From: Terfezia claveryi
Taxonomy: Eukaryota; Ascomycota; Pezizomycetes; Pezizales; Pezizaceae
Assembly (NCBI GenBank): GCA_015179025.1
Contig: WHUX01000125.1
Location: 1 to 64,000, forward strand
DNA: 64,000 bases
Direction: 5' to 3'
Shown here: positions 12,757 to 26,800 of the stretch, one piece after another
Layout of the letters: each line of letters starts with the position of its first letter
Numbering within the stretch: position 1 is the first letter of the stretch
The notes under the pieces: generated by a model
Told to the model about the DNA's origin: nothing
Database searches by the model: none
Seen by the model: the letters and a program-made list of their open reading frames with translations, nothing else
Program-made: the position numbers and the translations under genes

Positions 12757-15700
12757 TCACAGCTCATCCTTCACATCGTTGTCCTTAACTGCAGGTGTCT
12801 CCTCTTTGGATTTTTCCGCACCCGAATCTGCCAGGCGATCAACATTCTCTTCATCATTTCTCACTCTCTTTGCAAGAGTTGCAACCTCGCTGTCATATAG
12901 CGTCCATTCAGGAACCTGCCTTCTAGCCCTGTCCAACTTTGGCTCCTTCGTCATTGGATTGTTACAAAGGTCAATTGTCTTGGCAGTAGCGAGACTTTCA
13001 TCACTGCACCAAGTCTCACACCATAACCAGTCCTGGGGAAGTGAGTATATAGGGAGGAACTGCTGCATATGGTTCGGCAGGTCTTGATCAAGGTTGGCCA
13101 AGCTGCCAGGATCTGCGGAGAGCTGATGGTACTGCTGGCGTAGATGATCACCGGCTGCGATTTGCCGGAACCTCTTCAGATCAACGACATAGAGGGCACT
13201 AAGATTTTCGTTAACATTTGCCAGAAACTCATACACTATGCTCCTAGTGCTCTCACCTGATGTGGTATGGAAGACCGCTAAGAAAGTTCTTCCAGTAACC
13301 CTGCTTCCAGAATCTAAATCCCTCAATCTCCTTTCGGGAGTCACACATGGGGGTGAAAGCATAAGGGGCACCCTGAAGGTCAAGGTCAACCAGCTCCTTC
13401 AAATCTGTTCGAACAATTTGGTCTGCATCGACAAAAATAACTTTGTCAAGATCCAGTGGGAATAAGACATCCAGGAACAAAATTTTATATCCCCAGATCT
13501 CTCGTTGTTTTTCCTTCTGACCTCTTAACCAGTGAGGCCACTTGTAAGTAATAAGCTCGTACTCAAAATTGTACTCTTTGGCCATGTGGGGTATGAAGTC
13601 CTTGAATGATGGGGAGAGAAAATTTTCAATAAACCAGAATTTGACAGTATGGTCGGTATGTTTCATGACGCTGAGAATCATTATATTCAAGAAGCGCTCA
13701 TAAAGATGACCACTGGCGACTGAGAAGATGTTGATATCTGCCTGTTTCTTCTCGATGACCTGGTTTTTTGGGGGTTTAAGAATACCAATGGACTGTAGCA
13801 CTTCATCGGCCTTCCGTAAGCCCCCCTTAACATAGTATAGAGTGTCCTTTAGTTTAGCAGGTTCTGTGAGAACATCCGCGGCTTCCATACCGGCTTTTCG
13901 AGACAATCTAGGAAATATAGTAGCTCCCTGAAAAGTAACAACTGCCAGCTGGGGGTTCCCATCATTATTTTTATTGTTATATCCCCTTGTCCCAGCGTCG
14001 TCAATGTTAAAAATCCTTGCTGAATTTCCATCCTTTAATGATAGCTTCCATATTCCTGGGTTGGCCTTGAACTGAAAATAACCCACATTCGCCATCACAA
14101 TGGTGTCTGCAAAGTGTGGATCTCTTCCATTGCCGAGTACAAGCTGTGCTCCTTTCGGTGGGCCGCCAATTGTGATATCACGGGAATGCCCCTGGATGAG
14201 GATACTACGAAGTTCATAGATCGCCCCTAGGTTTTCTCCTCGAAAGCGGTCCCTCAGTGATGACAGCTGGATATTGTCAGGGTCAAAGACACAGACTTTT
14301 GGTGTCACAAGCCACGACGGTGGGACATCCAAACCCAGGGTCAGCAAGGCGTCCACAGGCATCTTATGGAAATCGGCCTTTGGATATATAAGTTGCCTAA
14401 AAAGGAATTAGTGCACATCGATATGTGATTGATTATATGCGCGTCAAGTAAACATACCCTTCAGTGCCGAACCTAGGCTTTGAGTCCAGGACATAGCGGT
14501 AAAACCGCTTTACATTAAGGTCATTGAGCACCCTTTCAGGACTAAGGAATAACCTCAGGTATACACCATCCATTTCAGACAGGACCTGGCGTGGTATTAG
14601 CATCCTATACCAGCACTTGTATGTAGACAAATAGTTACCTTCAGTATGGGTACGTATTTTTGCGCCAACTCACTAGTAGGGTCAATAGAGGCAACGATGT
14701 GGAAGATAGCAGTGTGCTTGTCTCCGGTGACAATTGCACTATGCTCAGCCCTCCATTGATCGTATAAATTTATACGCATAGAAGGCGGGTCGACAAAAAG
14801 CTCCTGAGAAGCTTCAGGAATGGTGGTCAAAGCAACCAAGTTGGTAAGAATTGCCGCATTGGTGCTACTAGAGCATTAATTGGAGAACTTGCGTTCGGTT
14901 TGCGAACTATACATACCTGCTGAAATTATCTAAAGCCCCTAAGTCATCAGCAGCCTTGAGGACTGGCATTATCCTTTTTTCCCATTCATACATAACCAGC
15001 TGCTTGACATCAGCCGCACTGAAGTCGTCCTTTGCAGGTATAGGACCCACGACCTGTAGAAAAGTTGATCAGCCTTTTGAGAACTTGGGACCCACGCCAT
15101 TTTCGTACTCACCCGCCCATTGACGACAAGGCCTCTCTGTCCAGGTTTGAATCCCGCCTTTTGGAGCAGCTCCTGACAGGATTTCCAGAACTTCCCTGCC
15201 TCAATATGTTCATTGAAAAACCATGTTTTTGATTTCATGTCATGGTATTCATCTACCTCGGTCAGTAACTCAATGCTAGGATATTCAACATGACTCCTGT
15301 TAGGAGGAGCCTCTTTTAACAATTGGGAAAGTTGCTCGCTAGTTTTGATGAGTCCTTTCACGTTGAGCTGGTAGAGTAAAGTCGAGAAGGCTGGCTTCTC
15401 GGATACAAGCTCAGGATTATTGATCAAAATAATGCTGATTCCAGCTGCTTTTTGAGCCTCAGCCACTGCTCGTAGCAGTTCATAACCATCTTTCTCATCA
15501 AAGTCACCCACCACCCACACCGTTGTATCCATTAGTTTATCAGGCTGCTCGGTCGCTAAAGCAGGGAGTTTCTTAAATACTAGAGCGTGAGCTTCGGCCA
15601 GTTCCGCGATATCCGTAAGATTCACGGCGACCTCATCCTCGGGGAATATGTGAACATTCCGGCTACGTTTGGCACCCATCAGCAACATGTGATCGAGAAG

Positions 15701-17949
15701 GGTCACATCTGAGGTTGGCCCTTGAAAGGCTACCCCTTCATGTACTTTACGCTGTAAGTACATGACATCTGCTGACAGCCTTCCGATCATTTGTTGCATC
15801 CAATCCTATTTCAAAGGGTTAATATATGAGAGCCTCTATAGACATACCAGAGTATTTTACCTCTGTGCGGGGCACGGCTAGACCATTAATAAACACTTGC
15901 GGTATATCTGTAATCCCAAGGCGCTTGCTCCACTTAATTGCATCCTCTGCCATCTTCTTCGCATGCTCAGACGCTAGGGCGTCTTCTAGAGAATAAGCAG
16001 TTTTTCCAGGTTTGAGTGAAGATTCTTTGCAAATAGCGTCAAAAATCTTCTTGTTCGGCTTTGACAACTTTTCTTGTTTCAGAGCCTTGGTGGAAATATG
16101 TTAGTCCGAAAACAGGGAGGTATGTACAAGAGAATTACCTTCTCTAGGTACTTCAAGCCCGGTTCAAGTCCATAGGTGTCGAAAAGGTAATAGAACAGCT
16201 TTGCTTGCTCCATAGCTAGTTCTATCGTCAGTAAAAACTTTTGATTATATTGAAGAGGGGAGCCAACATTGTTCACTCTTTACCACCGGTACAATCCCAA
16301 ACCTCAGGGCAATGCCTTTCTCCACGAACATCACGAGGTGTTCCGTGAGAAGGGATACATCGTCTAGCGATGTCAAGTCTAGGGGTAATACAAGGTTATG
16401 AATGTTCCGCTTCAGTTGGTGTAATTGGCCAGGGTATACTCGTCGTAGAAGCTATCAAAAATATCAATATCGAAGGGTTAGCAAGTGATACAATTGCTTC
16501 TTGACTTACAATCCTTGGATCTGTGGACCACCCTTTGTATCTCTCATCCTTTTCAAGATCGTTAAGCCAGATAATGACACTACCGCCCTCAATGTCATCA
16601 CGAAAATAAAATCTCAAGGGCAGTTCGTTTTGCCTAGCCTCTCTTATGACTTTATGGCTCAGTAGTTCAATGGCTTGCACCTTCGTTAACCCCAGTGTTT
16701 CGAACTTCTTGATAATTCGTCGTTCTCTCCGCAAGATATTCAGTAATGCAAATGCGTTTATTTCTGAATCCTCTAGCTGGAGTCCGTTTACCCAGATCGC
16801 ATTGGCACTAGGGTTCAAGAATACTTCTCGGTTTTCAATAAGTTCATCCGCAAGGGCGAAGTTGATCTCTGTAGTGCTCAATGCTGAGGAGTGCTTTGGT
16901 AAGTCCTGAACAAGGCGGAGCAAACTCTCAAGTTTATTATCACTACTCATGATAAAGCTAGCTGCTTTTATTCCGAGGAAGGTAACGTCCTTAGGATGCA
17001 GAGGCTTAATATCAGATATTTCCTCATCATCAGCTAGGCCTTCCTGCTTCACAGGCTCTTCATTTGAGGCATTTTGATTTTGAACCTCCCGATCATCCAT
17101 GACTTTGTAATCGGTTTTCTTAAGGGCCAGTTCCGCGCCATATCCCCCGAGTAGTACTTGCCGTTTAACTGGACTCTCTGGCGCTCTGTACCGGACTCTA
17201 TAAGAGAGAACACCTCGCTTAGCAAAATCTGTAAGGATGCTATGAAAATGTAAGAAATCTGGGTCCTCAATGTCTGCGTGAAGAATTGCTGCAGGTACAT
17301 CTGGCTTTGTCTTTAGCACTCTATCGAATGCAAGTTCTGTGCGGTCACTTTCGTTGCCAGTCAGACAACTTCCCATAAGAGGGCAACTTGGGACCACAAA
17401 CTTTGGAAATCGTTCCCATGTTGATATCATACTTTCAATCGACTTTGCACAATGTTGCTTTTGGCTCCATTGCAGCCAAACTCTACATTGAGGTTTATAC
17501 GAAACGCCCATGACAGGCTCCAGCGTATCTTCATAGTACCTGTAATGCGCCTCTAGTCGCGGAGCTACAGAATTCATCGATAGGGCGAGATTGAAAGATG
17601 ACAATGTCACTGTATCTGTCAAGAATCCTTCCTGCTGAGCAACCTGCAGGAATCTTGAATAAAGTGCTTCATCCGTCGTTTCCTTTGCGAATTCCCCGGT
17701 AGCTATTTTATCTAGCAGTGGGAAGTAGGAGTCTTTCTCCTCCTCGGCTGCAGTTTCTCTATGCACCCGATACTTCGTTAGTGTCGCTTTAACATAATCT
17801 TCCAGAGTTAAAGCTTACAGTAATTCCAGCAAAAATGGGGCCGCGCCCCATGAAGGTTTAAGCCCAACAGTGACAGCAGGTGCTGCGGCTATAGTCTGAG
17901 GAAATTGAGCGATCACGACCAGGCTGGCTACTAAGGATACCAACCGCAT
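12757..17949 (-). CDS. UGGT: UDP-glucose:glycoprotein glucosyltransferase (ER folding sensor)
   Basis: Re-glucosylates N-glycans on misfolded glycoproteins in the ER lumen so that they rebind calnexin. Eleven exons: 17819-17949, 16510-17758, 16277-16451, 16139-16221, 15861-16085, 15113-15805, 14917-15053, 14639-14864, 14458-14585, 13257-14396, 12757-13198. They total 4629 nt, giving 1542 aa, normal for UGGT. It begins with a signal peptide ([20 protein letters not shown]). Next comes the long region of thioredoxin-like folding-sensor domains (for example [34 protein letters not shown]). The GT24 catalytic domain holds the DxD motif FVDADQ at about residue 1340. The protein ends in KDEL, an ER-retrieval signal (many fungi use HDEL). 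The small exon at 16139-16221 uses a less typical donor (GTGAAC). Identification is very secure. Confidence 0.96.
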
Positions 17950-18353
17950 AATTGATCGTACGGAACTTGCTTGCACAACCAGTGTATGTGACAAAAGCCT
18001 GTGATATCTAGTACATTGCAGCTTGTTGGCGTTGAAGATTTATGGACAGAGTTTATAGCAGTAGATAATTTTTTCGTTGGTTGTCAAGGACACGCTTCAG
18101 CCAAGTCGCGACGTTATGTCAGGTGATTCTGACTTAAACCTCAGGGTAAGACATCTATCTGCTTCGCTTACGTAACAACTACAGAAATAAGATCGTAGAT
18201 GAATAAATGTTGACAAGAGCACAGACTGATAGACTACATAGTGTAATAAAATTGTGGCTAGTATGCAAGAAAATTGCATATATCTACGAAAAACAGACAA
18301 GATCCCCATGATGCAGTGCCCATGTCTTTATCAATTCAAAAAAGGGTATCTTA
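17950..18353. other. UGGT upstream / NoxA downstream spacer
   Basis: About 400 bp of AT-rich sequence upstream of the UGGT start and downstream of the NoxA stop; both genes lie on the minus strand. It presumably carries the UGGT promoter and NoxA 3' end. No distinct element was recognised. Confidence 0.45.
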
Positions 18354-20748
18354 TTAGAAATTCTCCTTACCCCTGGAGTTTCGACAACGTTAGTATTAAT
18401 AAATAAAGTAGCCAAACATTCATATACGTACCATACGAAAGAAAACCCTGGTTCGGAGTATTGGTTGCATTTGTTGTGCAAGGTGGACCCAAGCGCCTTG
18501 GGGCCACAAAAGACTAGAAGGAAGAACCATAATTAGAAAGCACTAAATCTACACATGAGGCGACTAAGAACTTACAGACTCCCACCTCTGCGGGGGCGTG
18601 GATCATGCGGATCGCTTTGAAGATAGTATCCCAATTCGGCCTACCAAAATTCGTTGGAGCGCGTAGACCAGTGATTGCATCTTTCTCAGCATTTGCGTCA
18701 TTAATCATAATGTTGGTCGCGTCATCCGACTTAATCTTTGCGGTGAGGTAAGTATGGATTTCAATCAAGTGCGAAATGTCCTGTGCTTCAATAGCAAGCA
18801 GGAGCGACCTAAACCATTCGAAGGAACCAAAATCGCGGCTGTTACCCATTAGTACGCGTTCGAAAGTAGATGTGGATGGCCTACCAAATCCAAAAGAAGT
18901 AAACCTTGGAAAGGCGTGTTTTCTTTTGTGGATAATTTGCACGATACCAAATACTCTTCAGGATGGATGCAAACGGTGTAACACCGATACCTGCACCAAC
19001 CAGAACAGAGCACTCGAAATTAAAAACATCCTCAGAAGCGCTTCCAAATGGCCCATCAATGTAAACTATTATTATATGTTAGCGTAGGCAATCCTGGGGG
19101 AGTACCAAGCAGCCACATACCGCGAGGAAGAACCCTTCTGAGGGCAGGATCCACGTCATCACGAGTTCTAGAATCAACACCAATGACTCTCGACTCTCTA
19201 GCTTTCTTCTTCTCGTCTTTGCCTCCTTTCTTGTCGAAGTTGCAACCTAATGTTTTCCCCAAAGCCTTGGTAAAATCTCCTACACAACGTATGTGTACCG
19301 AAATATAATCCTCTTCCGGCGCACTTGTGAGGGTGAAAGGATGGTACTGCCAGATCGATACCTCGGGACAGCAGAAGAAGATGTACTATATAACACAATG
19401 TGAGAATGTGACATTTAACGAGCCCATGGAGCCACGTACCTGTCCAGCTCTGGGCTTGGTGTGATCTTTCTTGATTTGAATCTCAACAACATTACTTGGG
19501 TGCTCGATAACCTTGCTGATGTATGTCTTGTGCTTTCCACGAATTTCGCGCATGGTACGCTCGACGAGATAAATCAATCCGCCAACCATCCAGAATTTCC
19601 AGAAAACACCAATTCCGTCACAATAAGGCGCTCTATCCGGTTTAATCATGCAGAACGCTCCGTGGAAGGACCAGAAAAAAAAGAAGATCAGAAAGAGGTG
19701 GTGAGTGTACCTTTATCGAGTCAATTTTTTTATTTAAATTCTGACACCTGTAGGGTAAACGTTCTACTTACCAGAAACGTTCGAAATTCGCTCTACGGGG
19801 CTTCTCAACCGCCGTCAAAACCATGGCCATTAAGCAAATAAGCATAATATAACCAGTCCATCCTGGACCAGAAACAAAGTTTGCCATAAGCCATCCCACA
19901 AAACCCAGCTTTTGCTTGATGGCAAGTTGTGCAAAGTTATTCCAGTGGGCTATTGTATGTAGCCATGAGAAGAATACGATAGACCAAGCAGTTACTGCAT
20001 TATCGTTAGCTCCTACTCTCTTCACATTTCCACAGAACATATTGTATACATTTATGAAATGTGATATTCTTGTCTATAAAATCACTATAGTTAGCTTTAT
20101 AGCTTTAAAGTCCCATAATAAACATACCAAATTGAATTATGCCGTTGAGAGGCGTCTGTCGTGCCATAGAGATGAGAGTTCGGCATACCGCTACATTTCG
20201 AGTCAGTCAAGAGACAAAAATGAAGCCTGAGTAGGCCACCAACGTAGCAAGACAAGTGCAATATCGACATGAAGTACCAGCGCTGCTGAGCGGGCAATTG
20301 GCAAAGTAATCCCGAAGGTTGCACGTGCGTTCACCAAATTATCCTGGCAGATGTAAGCACTTTGGACGCAGGATGAAGGAATTGAATGGTTATCCCGTAC
20401 CTTTAACGTATAATGTATGAAGGCGAACCCGAAGACGAACAGATGAAGGAGGACGAAAACGCCGACAAATCTACGCTGAACTCAGTACTCTTTTATCTAT
20501 CACACTATTATATTTTGCTAGCACACTCCATACATTCGTCGATAACCTTCGTTGACCATCCTATTTCCGACAAGATTATTTAAGTACATACATAATAAAG
20601 ATTCTCCTTCGAGGGAAACTTACCAGCGATCGAACTTCTGCTTAGGAGTGAGGGGCTTTGGAGCCTCTGTTACCACCTCGGCCGACATCATCATCTTTGC
20701 GAGGGGCGGCCATCTAGACCTCTCGGATTGCCCTCCAAACCCACTCAT
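18354..20748 (-). CDS. noxA: NADPH oxidase A (superoxide-generating)
   Basis: Membrane flavocytochrome that moves electrons from NADPH via FAD and two haems to O2. In ascomycetes it is tied to sexual and hyphal development. Thirteen exons: 20624-20748, 20534-20560, 20401-20470, 20244-20343, 20128-20190, 20050-20073, 19772-19994, 19440-19710, 19121-19385, 18885-19065, 18576-18838, 18432-18513, 18354-18372; 1713 nt, 570 aa. The ferric-reductase transmembrane region has haem-ligand histidines in [11 protein letters not shown] and FWYTHHLF. The FAD site is [12 protein letters not shown], and the NADPH-site segments are [11 protein letters not shown] and [10 protein letters not shown]. The C-terminus is FSFVWGKENF. 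Lack of an EF-hand extension and the similarity pattern favour NoxA over NoxC; NoxB is less likely. Two exons are only 27 and 24 nt. Confidence 0.93.
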
Positions 20749-22833
20749 CCTTTTAGTATTTAGTACTTCTCAATAGAAAGCACTCCTTCACTAACAACTA
20801 AAAGAAATGAAGGCGATCAACGCAGTAGCCGATTAGAAAGGGACCTTGCTCGCTGTTGTTCAGGTCCTGCTGAACTGTAGGGAAGATTCGCTGTCAATCA
20901 ATCAAAACGCGCAGGCGAATGTACTGGGAATAAAAGACCTGTTGAACGTAGAAAAAGAAGAGGAAGAGAGAAATGAGAGCACGAAGGTAGCTTCAGTTTG
21001 AGAGGTGCTTGTTTTCAAAGACCCCTAGTAAGGGGAAGATCAGCAATCAGGTCAGGCTGGTGATACAAGCCAAAGCCAGACATGCATGAATGTATTGTGG
21101 AGTACAATAGCACAATATTATATGCATGTCTAAATTTATAACACAATAGCAATGACAGGGAAGCCTGATATAGAGATACACGCCAGTTAAGAGACCCTCG
21201 TCAAAGGGGGTGGGGCGTAGTCTGGTTGGCACGGTGGGGCGCTTAATTACTTATGTCTCAAAACGAAACTCCACAATTTGTTTAACGACTGGCTCAGCAT
21301 GTCAGAACCCTCCATTATTTCATTATAATTCGACACGTCTAGACTGGCCATGGTATCTAGGTAGTTGCACTATGCCTCGTAGAGGGGTAAGAGTAGAATA
21401 GTCTGATACGCAGTCTTCAAACAATTTAAAGAATTCTCGATTTGAAATGTCAGAACAGAGTACTCGGTATACATCGTCCCCATCATTATAGCATTCACCG
21501 TTCTTCCCGCAATACAGCACAGGGAAGTCTTGAATCCTGAAAGCCCTTTCTTCGAATAGAAAATAAGTACGCCTATGCCCAGCAGAAGTTCCGTGGGCTT
21601 ACACGAATTTGGTGAATGTATAGCGTATCGGTGAAAGCTGTGAATTAAAGCAGTACCGTACAGTTAGTATTAACGATTCAACCAGTTTTAGTTTGGTAAA
21701 TGCCCTCTGCGAGGGTAGTGCAACCAGACTAGGTAAATGCTAGCTTATCGCAAAAGCTTCTTCAGCAAGTTAACAGCAGCTTCAAAGAACCGAAGAATGG
21801 CCACCACAATGTTCTGCGGCGTGCAACGAGCTACGCCCAGCTATGCGGCCCATCATTGCCAGGTGTTGTGCCAACCAGACTACATCATTGCACCAGGAAA
21901 TATGTACATATGCGGTTTGGCTCCAATACCTGGTAACGTATGTAATAACTTATGTAATCTGGTCTTGTCCTTTATATGTACCTCAGGAATAGGCGGAAAA
22001 ATTTCGCCCGAATTTCACTGCCCACATAATTCACCCCGAGGGGCGATGAGCTATAGGTAGATCTCCCTGGTTCAATTTTGCGTTATATGAACAACTCAAT
22101 CAGAGCAAAAACCCGGGACAGATTCTTCCTGCAGCACCATTCCCTTTTCTTGATTAATATGCAATTGCAAATGGGTATAAACTACTTAAAGTATGGGTGG
22201 GTATATGTCCTCCTATTCTCAATACTCGACGTCTTGCATACTGGAATGTTACTGGTATATCGTGGCTGAGGCCTATGGATACTGCTGAGGGAATGGTTAT
22301 ATCAGTGACAAATGGTCATGCCCACCGATCAATCATGGGTGGGGGTTCCATGGAATGGATAAGGGACACTGCACTGGTCATCTGACATTTTCAGCACTAG
22401 TGCCGTCACAGGTGAAACGTTGAAATGAAGAATTTCGTTAAGCTGTGCCCCGACGGCAGCGCTATGCACGAAATGACCCAAGCCACCCACCTGCTTGACG
22501 TGATTCGTACTCTGTACCTGCATCATTGCATACATACCCATACCCCATCCAGAATAACCAAACAGCAGCTACAGAGTGCCAACCAGACTAAGCTACAGAG
22601 TATATATCATTCCCAATCGCCAGTGCCGCAAGCGGAGGTGCTCACAGAAGACCAAATCAGCCCTCACCACCCTTCTCTCGTCCTTTCCTACTTGTCTGTC
22701 CGTCGATATTCCGGCACATACACATGCATATGTGAAATCCACTTCGACCCCCGGGGAATCTTGCCCACCAAGGTACAACAGCTTCAAGCTTTTGATCCTC
22801 CGATCCACCCCGGAACGCCCTCTCCTGCAAATA
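20749..22833. other. Repeat-rich spacer upstream of noxA
   Basis: It holds the noxA promoter side and four copies of the dispersed 15-bp motif: 21218-21232 (+), 21718-21731 (-, one base short), 21868-21882 (-) and 22576-22590 (-). The first two face each other around ~514 bp. Small ORFs here show no recognisable protein. No gene is supported. Confidence 0.5.
21218..21731. mobile_element. Candidate MITE bounded by TAGTCTGGTTGGCAC-type ends
   Basis: Left end TAGTCTGGTTGGCAC at 21218; right end is its inverted relative GTGCAACCAGACTA ending at 21731. Near the right end lies a small hairpin CCCTCTGCGAGGG (about 21703-21715), which is also found beside the motif near 35229. No coding capacity is seen. 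The limits are a guess, since the same motif also occurs singly nearby. Confidence 0.4.
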
Positions 22834-23426
22834 ATGTCCGGCCGGCATCCACCACCAACTCACCATCCGCATCAATACCCACCACCTCCATCATCAACCA
22901 CCTCCTCCCCCACCTCCTCCTCCAACGACCTCCCTCACACTCTACCTCACCACATGCAAAACATCTCCCCCTCTGACCTCCAATTCCTACACCAAACCCA
23001 ACGCTCCCTCGGAATCTCCCCAGCAACATCCTCCCCAAGCTCATCGAATGCAGGCGGGCTATCTCTCGACTCCAATGCACTCACAGCACTGAGCATGCAT
23101 TTCGACGGGCTAATGGCTGCAATCACCGCGCGTGTGCAGGCGGTATGTTATATGCATGCATGTCTTTGTACGTATTGTGGAATAATAGGTGCTAACGGGA
23201 TGCCACATCGCAGCTCAGCGAGCAGACCCGTACATCAACACAAGCTACCCACCACCGGTCGAGCCATGTGGTGGATCGGGCTACGGTTGAGATTGAAACC
23301 CTTAGAGACATCCTACGGCAATGTGACGAGTTGGAGACGGAATTTCTAAAGATCAAGAGATTAGGAGAGATGGTGAAGGGTTTCCGGAAGCGGGTAGAAA
23401 CGTTGGAGAAGAAGATGGGGCGATAG
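22834..23426 (+). CDS. Small coiled-coil protein, possibly BLOC-1 subunit (CNL1/BLOC1S4-like)
   Basis: Two exons, 22834-23142 and 23214-23426, joined by a 71-nt GT-AG intron with a GCTAACG branch-site match; 173 aa. The first ~70 residues are Pro/Ser/His-rich and probably disordered (MSGRHPPPTHHPHQYPPPPS). Next come a helical stretch (NALTALSMHFDGLMAAITARVQ) and, in exon 2, long amphipathic helices (EIETLRDILRQCDELETEF, then GEMVKGFRKRVETLEKKMGR). This layout matches small fungal coiled-coil proteins annotated as BLOC-1-like endosomal subunits, but short coiled coils are weak evidence for one named subunit. It is convergent with the Rad1 gene at 23889. Confident as a gene, tentative as to family. 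Confidence 0.75.
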
Positions 23427-23888
23427 CGCCAGAAGCCACGCTGCGGAATACCGCACAAAATCCCATACCGTCAGGCACCATTTCGACTGCTCACCAGCGG
23501 GGGTAATGTGGACTTGGTGTGAAGGAAGAACGTCTGCTTCGCCGCCCTCTCGGTATTTTTTTACTGACATTGCAAGATGGCCGTTGACTTGTTAATATAT
23601 CTATACTTTCTTTTTTCGTTTTTGGAGTAGGGTAAAGGGTTGGTTGGTTTCATATTTACAGGTGGGCGCTCTGGTTTCAGCTTTGATATTTTTTGATACC
23701 TTTACGCAGTTGACAGTATATATTTTACGGGATGATTGTTTAGGAAAGCAATGCATGGAGTTCAGCCAAAGCGGCTTCATGGTGAATTAAATATATCCTG
23801 TGCTTGATTTAAGAAACCCAAACCTCATTAGTCTTTTGCCATTCTCACCGTCTTCAAACTGCCATAATGTACCTCATCATTTTGACCT
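23427..23888. other. Convergent 3' spacer
   Basis: About 460 bp between the convergent ends of the coiled-coil gene and Rad1/XPF. It contains T-rich stretches that would serve as 3' ends on both strands. No gene is seen. Confidence 0.45.
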
Positions 23889-26800
23889 TCACTCATAAAT
23901 ATTCTTGTTGAAGAACCTGTGCACCTGCCTTCCCGCTTCCTTGCCCACAATCTTATTGATCTCTGTCTCCTCTAAATTTGCGAGCTCCATCATGTTTTCT
24001 ATTTGCACCATGATATCTTTATAATTCCTGACCGTAATCCCTGGAACTGCTCTCAACATGTCCTGTGGCGTTTGGTTATATATATTCATTGCATCTTCGC
24101 CCTCTTCCAGTCCTGCTTGGATAGCCTTTACCGGGTCCGGTTCATCCAAATTCTTCTTCAACTCTTCAAAGATCTCCGCGGTTTGGTACGGTGAACTCGA
24201 CCATATAATCCTCAATTTTGGGAACGCAATTGTTAAAAGCACAAGTTTTGACTGGAGGTCGTTATTGTTGATGGTAGAGCCAGCAGACATATCTGCAAAT
24301 GGTTCAAGATTAAATGACTTATTCTGCTCGAATTCGATGAGTAGCATAGGGTATTTGTAATGGTTGAACATGACTTCGCATTGATTATACAACCGGCCAT
24401 CTTTGAACGAGGAAATCAAATCCTTGATAGATTTACGCTCGATACAAATGTCAGGGGTGAGGATGTAATCTCCAACTATAAGCATTACCGGTACGATGAC
24501 AATGTTTCGACCATGGATGAGGGATGGAAGAGAAGAGCGGAATTCCCGGACATCGACGAGGACTCGAGGAGGATCAGCAGTCGCTATAAGACGTCCACCA
24601 CCAGCAATGCGAGTATTAACGGTGCGAAGAAATTGTTCTTGTGGGTCTGTGACGCCATGGCCATCTGTAGTGAGTGTGACCGTCATTATCTGCAGTCGGA
24701 CATTGTGAATAAGAATGCTTGATACTGAGGTAATGGGGAAGGGCGACTGGGTAATTACACTTTTCTCGCGAATCAACTTGGTGAAGGCATCCTTCTCCTT
24801 GCGGACTGCGCTGAGGTACCGACGCTCTTCCACCGAGTCGCAATAGGTCATGAAATAGACCCGTATATTCCGCTCATTGTGTGAGCTCCTATACACCTAT
24901 GCTCACCGTGTTAGTATTTTTCAATTTCCATACCTCCGTACTTTCTCACCTCTACTCTCCGTACAAATGCCGCTTCTGGTTCATACATAATAACAAACCG
25001 AGGCCTTAGCTCCTCAAGTAAATGTTCATCATTATCACCATCGTAAGGATGAACCACCACCAAGTCCTTCAAATCGAACAACTCATAGTAATCCTCCATA
25101 TCCTCCATCGGGTCGTCTACAATCTCCTGCTTAACACACTTCTCCAATTCGTTAGGTTGTATACTAGTTGCTAATTGTGCCATTTGGTTAGAATCGTCAT
25201 CTGGAATGACTATAGCGCCCCCACTGGCTCGAGATGGGCCAGCTGCTGCAGAAGCCCCGCCACGGACACGTCTTCGTTTGTTCGGAGGTGCCCGCCCACA
25301 ATGATATTCCAGTCCTCGCTTCTCTGCAGGACCAGGCTGCTTGTCCTGTTCACTAAACAGTGTAGCAAAAGCCTTTTTAGAGTCTTTCTTCCAGTAGAGA
25401 TATGACCGAAGTTTCCTCCTGAGCATGATGGTCGCAGATGCTTGAGACTTCTCCTCATCACTATCGTATCTTTCCTTGGACAACTGCTCATTCATGTGTT
25501 GGAGGTACTCCCTTAATTGTCTGCATGTTGCTTCGTCACTGCACATTATCAGCGTGACTCCATTAGATGTATCCATTGGCATAGGGTTGGCATAAAGGTC
25601 TCGCTCAATTTCTTGAAGCACTTCCGTCAACACAGCCCACTTCGGCTGTTCCTCCAGACATGGAACTAGGCCGGCTGGTATCCCATCAGCTGCATCTTCC
25701 TTTACTTTTCCTATATCCCCGGTGTATACACGTCTCTTTGCCACAGTGAATATGGTATGCGCAGCGTCGAGAAAAAGCCATGGAGCCTGAGTTTGGCGTG
25801 TTGTACCTGGCTTTGGTGTATTGGTGGCCAGGATATTCTCCAGACCTCTGTTGAAATCAACACAATCTTCTGACAAGAGAGAGCTATCATTAACCAATTA
25901 GACGAGCATAGCTCACATATACGGCCGCAGACATACTGTAAGAGTTCTCTGAATTGCGATAAATCAGAAACAATTTGCCTGGTTTTATAGCTGACTCTAT
26001 GCCACACAGGGTCCAACTGCCTCCTGATAATAACATCAAAGTTCTTGTGCAATGCGCTATCCACAGTCCAGTCCTCCAATTCCAGATGTTGAGAGTTCGT
26101 TTTCCTAAGTTCAGATATTGAAGCCTCAATACACTCCAGAATTGCGATTTGAATCTCTCTCATTGACTCTGTCATCCCTACTTCCAGCTCTACTACTTCT
26201 GGTTTCTTGGCCTCAAGAGACTTGGAAACGGTAATATCAAAGCGGGGCCAGAGCATACTCCGCTGCACGAATAGGTTACGCATCATCGTAGCCAGCGGGG
26301 AAAATCCTGTGGCGAAAGGCTCGGGGCTATCAGAGAAGGCCTTGATGAAACCATCCTTGTTTTTTTGTCTGAATATTCGTATGATGAAAGCTTCAAGGGA
26401 TGTTGCAATGACTCTGTAAGGTGCTATTCAGCCCTCTGAGGAAGTGAGACCTGGGGATCCGACCAACCGTTCAGCGTGTAAGACAACCAAACCTGTGATG
26501 ATTTCTGGATTTATCAAGCCTTCACAGTGTCAAGACCATTGCTAACATAAGTCAAGGAAAGGGAGAAGTTGAACCCACTCGTCAACATATCCACCACTAA
26601 TATCCTAGAGGTGATTGAGAAAACTCCTCCTCTCGCATAGAGCTTCTTTCTAGATCATGTGAGTAATTCACACTCCCCAGAGGTAGGATTTGATGGTCGT
26701 GTACCTAGTGCCAACAGTCATAGCATCTGTGTTCACTATAGACAGACCCCTGGCCTTTGTGCCTTTCGAGATGACAGCTTGCTCCACAAGACCTAATTCC

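Noticed and set aside
24360..24722. 120-codon plus-strand ORF
   Set aside because: Antisense shadow of the XPF nuclease domain.
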